A stretch of DNA of 64,000 nt from CAYMCO01 sp964388955 (GTDB lineage Bacteria > Chloroflexota > Anaerolineae > Anaerolineales > E44-bin32): assembly GCA_964388955.1 (NCBI GenBank), contig CAYMCO010000021.1, forward strand, positions 1 to 64,000, written 5' to 3'. Under the pieces are notes generated by a model, which did no database searches, was not told the origin of the DNA, and saw nothing but the letters and a program-made list of their open reading frames with translations. Positions 61,388 to 64,000 of the stretch are shown in pieces. Position 1 is the first letter of the stretch. Every line of letters starts with the position of its first letter. A program made the position numbers and the translations under genes.

Positions 61388-62617
61388 TCAATCCGAGGCC
61401 AACTCCGCCATTCCTGCCGCCCTGCGTACCTCCTCCAGACGGTCCAGGCGTTCCCATGAGAAGCCCGGTTCGTCGCGACCAAAATGCCCATAGACGGCTG
61501 TCGGTTGATATATCGGCCGGCGGAGGTTCAGGTCGCGAATGATCGCCCCCGGTCGGAGATCGAATACCTGACGGACGATCCTGGCGATCTCCTGATCTGA
61601 TATGGCGCCTGTGCCGAAGGTTTCGACGTTGACGGAGAGCGGATTAGCTACGCCGATGGCATATGCCACCTGAATTTCGCATCTCGCGGCCAGCCCGGCA
61701 GCAACGATGTGCTTGGCAACCCAGCGAGCAGCATATGCCCCGGATCGATCCACTTTCGTCGGATCCTTGCCGCTGAAGCATCCACCGCCGTGGCGTCCCA
61801 TCCCGCCGTATGTGTCGACGATGATCTTGCGCCCTGTCAGCCCCGCGTCTCCCAACGGGCCGCCGGTCACAAAGCGACCGGTGGGATTGACGAAGACCTG
61901 AAGCTCATCGTCCACCAAACCGGCTGGGATTGTGGGCCGGACGACAAGATCGAAGATGCCGGCCCGAATATCGCTCTCCGCAACATCGGGGGCGTGCTGA
62001 GCGCTGACGAGCACCGTTGTGACCCGCACGGGCTGACCGTGGCGATACTCGACGGTCACCTGAGTCTTCCCATCCGGCCGGAGCCACCCCAGTTCCCCTT
62101 CCTTCCTGACCTCCGCCAGCCGGCGAGCCAGTTGGTGGGCGAGATGAATGGGCATCGGCATCAGGCTCTCTGTCTCGTTGCAGGCAAAACCGAACATCAT
62201 CCCCTGGTCACCGGCACCCAATGTGCTCTCTTCGTCCCCTCCGGCGCCTTCCCGGCGGCTCTCGAGGGCCCGGTTCACTCCCTGGGAGATGTCCGCGCTC
62301 TGCTGTGCCAACGCCACCTGCACCCCACATGTCCGGGCATCGAACCCTTTCGCGCTGTCGTCGTATCCGATCTCTTCGATCACCCTACGCGCCAGTTGAT
62401 CATAGTTGACGCTCGCCCGGGTGGTGATTTCACCCATGAGGAGCACGAAGCCGGTTTTTGTGGCCACCTCACAGGCCACGCGCGACATCGGGTCCTGCGC
62501 CAGGCAGGCATCGAGCACGGCATCTGAGATCTGATCGCAAAGCTTGTCGGGATGCCCCTCCGTGACCGACTCAGATGTAAACAGCAAACTGGGCGCGCTC
62601 ATGAATGTGGTGCTCAT
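61388..62617 (-). CDS. metK: S-adenosylmethionine synthetase
   Basis: Makes SAM from methionine and ATP, 409 aa. The N-terminal SVTEGHPDKLCDQISDAVLD, the GAGDQGMMFG flexible-loop region and GGGCFSGKDPTKVDRSGAY are all intact. I start at MSTTFMSAPS (GGGAGG about 10 nt upstream); an internal ATG five codons later is possible. It is controlled by a SAM-I riboswitch in the leader, giving feedback by its own product. Confidence 0.98.
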   Translation of the reverse strand: MSTTFMSAPSLLFTSESVTEGHPDKLCDQISDAVLDACLAQDPMSRVACEVATKTGFVLLMGEITTRASVNYDQLARRVIEEIGYDDSAKGFDARTCGVQVALAQQSADISQGVNRALESRREGAGGDEESTLGAGDQGMMFGFACNETESLMPMPIHLAHQLARRLAEVRKEGELGWLRPDGKTQVTVEYRHGQPVRVTTVLVSAQHAPDVAESDIRAGIFDLVVRPTIPAGLVDDELQVFVNPTGRFVTGGPLGDAGLTGRKIIVDTYGGMGRHGGGCFSGKDPTKVDRSGAYAARWVAKHIVAAGLAARCEIQVAYAIGVANPLSVNVETFGTGAISDQEIARIVRQVFDLRPGAIIRDLNLRRPIYQPTAVYGHFGRDEPGFSWERLDRLEEVRRAAGMAELASD

Positions 62618-62631
62618 CGGACGGTTCCTCC

Positions 62632-62665
62632 CAAGAAAACTGCCCCTCCTGCTTGAGAAGGGGCA
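62632..62665 (-). terminator. Riboswitch-controlled terminator of metK
   Basis: Minus-strand hairpin TGCCCCTTCT (62656-62665) with AGGAGGGGCA (62641-62650), 10 pairs including one wobble, 5-nt loop, followed by GTTTTCTT. It sits between the SAM-I aptamer and the metK start, so SAM binding should favour it. Confidence 0.85.
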
Positions 62666-62692
62666 ATGCCGCGTCATGGGGCATAGGCCACA

Positions 62693-62801
<109 letters not shown>

Positions 62802-62827
62802 ATGCGCTTGGGGCTATTCCGCAGGAA

Positions 62828-62857
62828 TTTATACCACGCCAGCCCGAATTGTGTCAA
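62828..62857 (-). promoter_or_regulatory. Promoter of the metK riboswitch transcript
   Basis: Minus-strand -35 TTGACA (62852-62857, perfect), 18-nt spacer, -10 TATAAA (62828-62833). The start at about 62821 lies just upstream of the SAM-I aptamer. Confidence 0.85.
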
Positions 62858-63098
62858 TTTGGGCCTTGAGAAGGGTGCCTTCCATCCTGGCGGGGGATCT
62901 GACCCGGCAAACTCGCACCTGCCGCACCCCGTCAACAACACAGGCCAGGCCTCTCGTTACACGCCTCGCTCCGCTCGCCGCTACTCGGGATGCCGCCTGC
63001 TTCGCAGGTTCCGATTGCGGGGAGGCGCATCTCGAATGCCGAGTGGTGAAACCACGAGGTGTATCGAGAGGAGCGCCGTACATTCACTCTCGAGCAGC

Positions 63099-63326
63099 CA
63101 CTCCCCCTGAAATGGAACACACACTTTGAGACAGCGCGTTTCAGCTTGGCGGGCGGAGGCCCTCCGCGCGCCATGGTGGGCGCGACCGCGACCTCGGAAC
63201 TGTGCGCCGCGGATACTGGGTGAGGGAAAGCCAGGGGAAAGTCGTTGGGCTCTCATGTCGCAGATGCGGCCGCCCCCCGGAGTGGAACACACCCGGCCGC
63301 AAGAAGCGCGTTACGATTTGGGCGTC
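63099..63326. repeat. Weak duplicated segment
   Basis: Two approximately 55-bp stretches (63099-63155 and 63269-63326) share TGGAACACAC, then AGCGCGTT 20-22 nt later and a TTGG-GCG block. Degenerate; origin unknown. Confidence 0.35.
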
Positions 63327-63354
63327 AAGGGCCCCCGCCGAAACCCACACGCGG

Positions 63355-64000
63355 TTACCAATTGCTCGTTGGCAGCCGCGGCATACTGGGACCGGGAATG
63401 CCGAGGGCCTCTGAGATGGCAGCGCGGAGCGCGAGCCGGTCATCCCAGGGGTACTCGGTCTCTTTGAAACACATGCTCTGCTCATGACCTTTGCCACAGA
63501 CGATGACGAGATCCCCTCGACCTGCGAGTCCCACCGCCTGGCGCAGGGCCTCCCCGCGGTCCGGCTCCACCCAAATATCCTCCCCCTCGATAGCGCCGGA
63601 GGCCTCCCCCCCCCGCAGCGACTCCTGCAGGATGTCATCCAGCGATTCAGTGCGGGGATCTTCAGCGGTCAGGATCGTGCGGTCCGCGAGCCTCGCGGCG
63701 ATGCCGCCCATGATGGGCCGCTTCCCCTGATCCCGCAGCCCCGCCGCACCGAAGACGGCGATCACTTTGCCTTCCGTCAATCCCCGAACGGTCTCCAACG
63801 CGATGCGGAGAGCATTGGGTGTGTGTGCGAAGTCCACGATGGCCGTGAAGGGCTGGCCGAGATCGACCTTCTCCATACGCCCTGGGATGGCGGCCATCCC
63901 ACCAATCGCCCCCGCCGCCTCCTCCGGATCCACGCCCAGCCCCCCCACCGCGCTTGCGAAAGCCGCCAGGCAGTTCTGTACGTTGAAGGCGCCCAGAAGG
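63355..64000 (-). CDS. murE: UDP-N-acetylmuramyl tripeptide synthetase, 3' part
   Basis: C-terminal 215 residues of a Mur ligase; the gene runs off the window end. LLGAFNVQNCLAAFA is the Mur central-domain motif, then IVDFAHTPNALRIALE, LRDQGKRPIMGGIAARLAD and the amino-acid-specificity segment AEDPRTES. The Arg there resembles the DNPR of meso-diaminopimelate-adding MurE rather than lysine types. Near the C terminus, VIVCGKGHEQ is the conserved P-loop-distal motif. It makes the peptide stem in the cytoplasm. Confidence 0.9.
   Translation of the reverse strand, partial: LLGAFNVQNCLAAFASAVGGLGVDPEEAAGAIGGMAAIPGRMEKVDLGQPFTAIVDFAHTPNALRIALETVRGLTEGKVIAVFGAAGLRDQGKRPIMGGIAARLADRTILTAEDPRTESLDDILQESLRGGEASGAIEGEDIWVEPDRGEALRQAVGLAGRGDLVIVCGKGHEQSMCFKETEYPWDDRLALRAAISEALGIPGPSMPRLPTSNW

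Overview
The window is 64 kb of high-GC, gene-dense bacterial chromosome. It is mostly housekeeping DNA plus one unusual metabolic operon. Several features fit Chloroflexota: split glycine decarboxylase (gcvPA/gcvPB), a CIRCE-controlled hrcA-grpE-dnaK-dnaJ-prmA cluster, a 60-residue orphan protein beside an AI-2E transporter, Chloroflexota-like promoter and codon style, and a diderm-independent gene set. This assignment comes from recognising families, not from a tree. I found no tRNA, rRNA, CRISPR array, transposase or prophage gene.

Layout. Bases 1-8.8 kb (minus strand) hold rpoB and then, from its own promoter, rpsL-rpsG-fusA-tuf; rpoC is missing from its usual place after rpoB. Next come a CPA2-type cation/proton antiporter (9-10.9 kb) and a lipoprotein lytic transglycosylase (11.3-13.7 kb). 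Divergent from the latter is a plus-strand S-adenosylhomocysteine/nucleoside salvage operon: mtnA, adenosine-kinase-like pfkB, GNAT, ahcY (13.9-18.0 kb). An 800-bp spacer carrying degenerate repeats precedes recA, whose promoter carries two LexA-like boxes. A COG3199 NAD kinase and gcvPB-gcvPA follow. From 25 to 31.6 kb lie an enoyl-CoA hydratase/isomerase-like gene, a BNR-repeat lipoprotein, a DMT exporter, a ThiO-like oxidase and an M1 peptidase.

The most interesting block is 31.7-41.5 kb, nine closely packed minus-strand genes. In transcription order they are an ATP-grasp acyl-CoA synthetase beta subunit with a C-terminal eight-cysteine ferredoxin domain, its alpha subunit, a 259-aa citryl-CoA-lyase-like protein, a degenerate HD protein, aconitase-family large and small subunits, an isocitrate/isopropylmalate-type dehydrogenase with an NADP-type signature, MmgE/PrpD, and an ALDH7-type aldehyde dehydrogenase. 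Together they could interconvert 2-oxoglutarate (or a homologue) and acetyl-CoA plus a 2-oxoacid through a citrate-like intermediate. This resembles the two-step citrate cleavage of the reductive TCA cycle, or a catabolic analogue. A structured leader precedes the operon.

The rest of the window is prs (with a hairpin leader), meaB with a stand-alone B12-binding mutase domain, trpS, thioredoxin, the heat-shock operon, a translation-initiation operon (S1-like, bS21, IF-1) between a perfect-consensus promoter and a strong terminator, a phosphoribosyltransferase, an AI-2E transporter, rpsO-pnp, an AlkD-like gene, metK under a SAM-I riboswitch, and the 3' part of murE running off the window.
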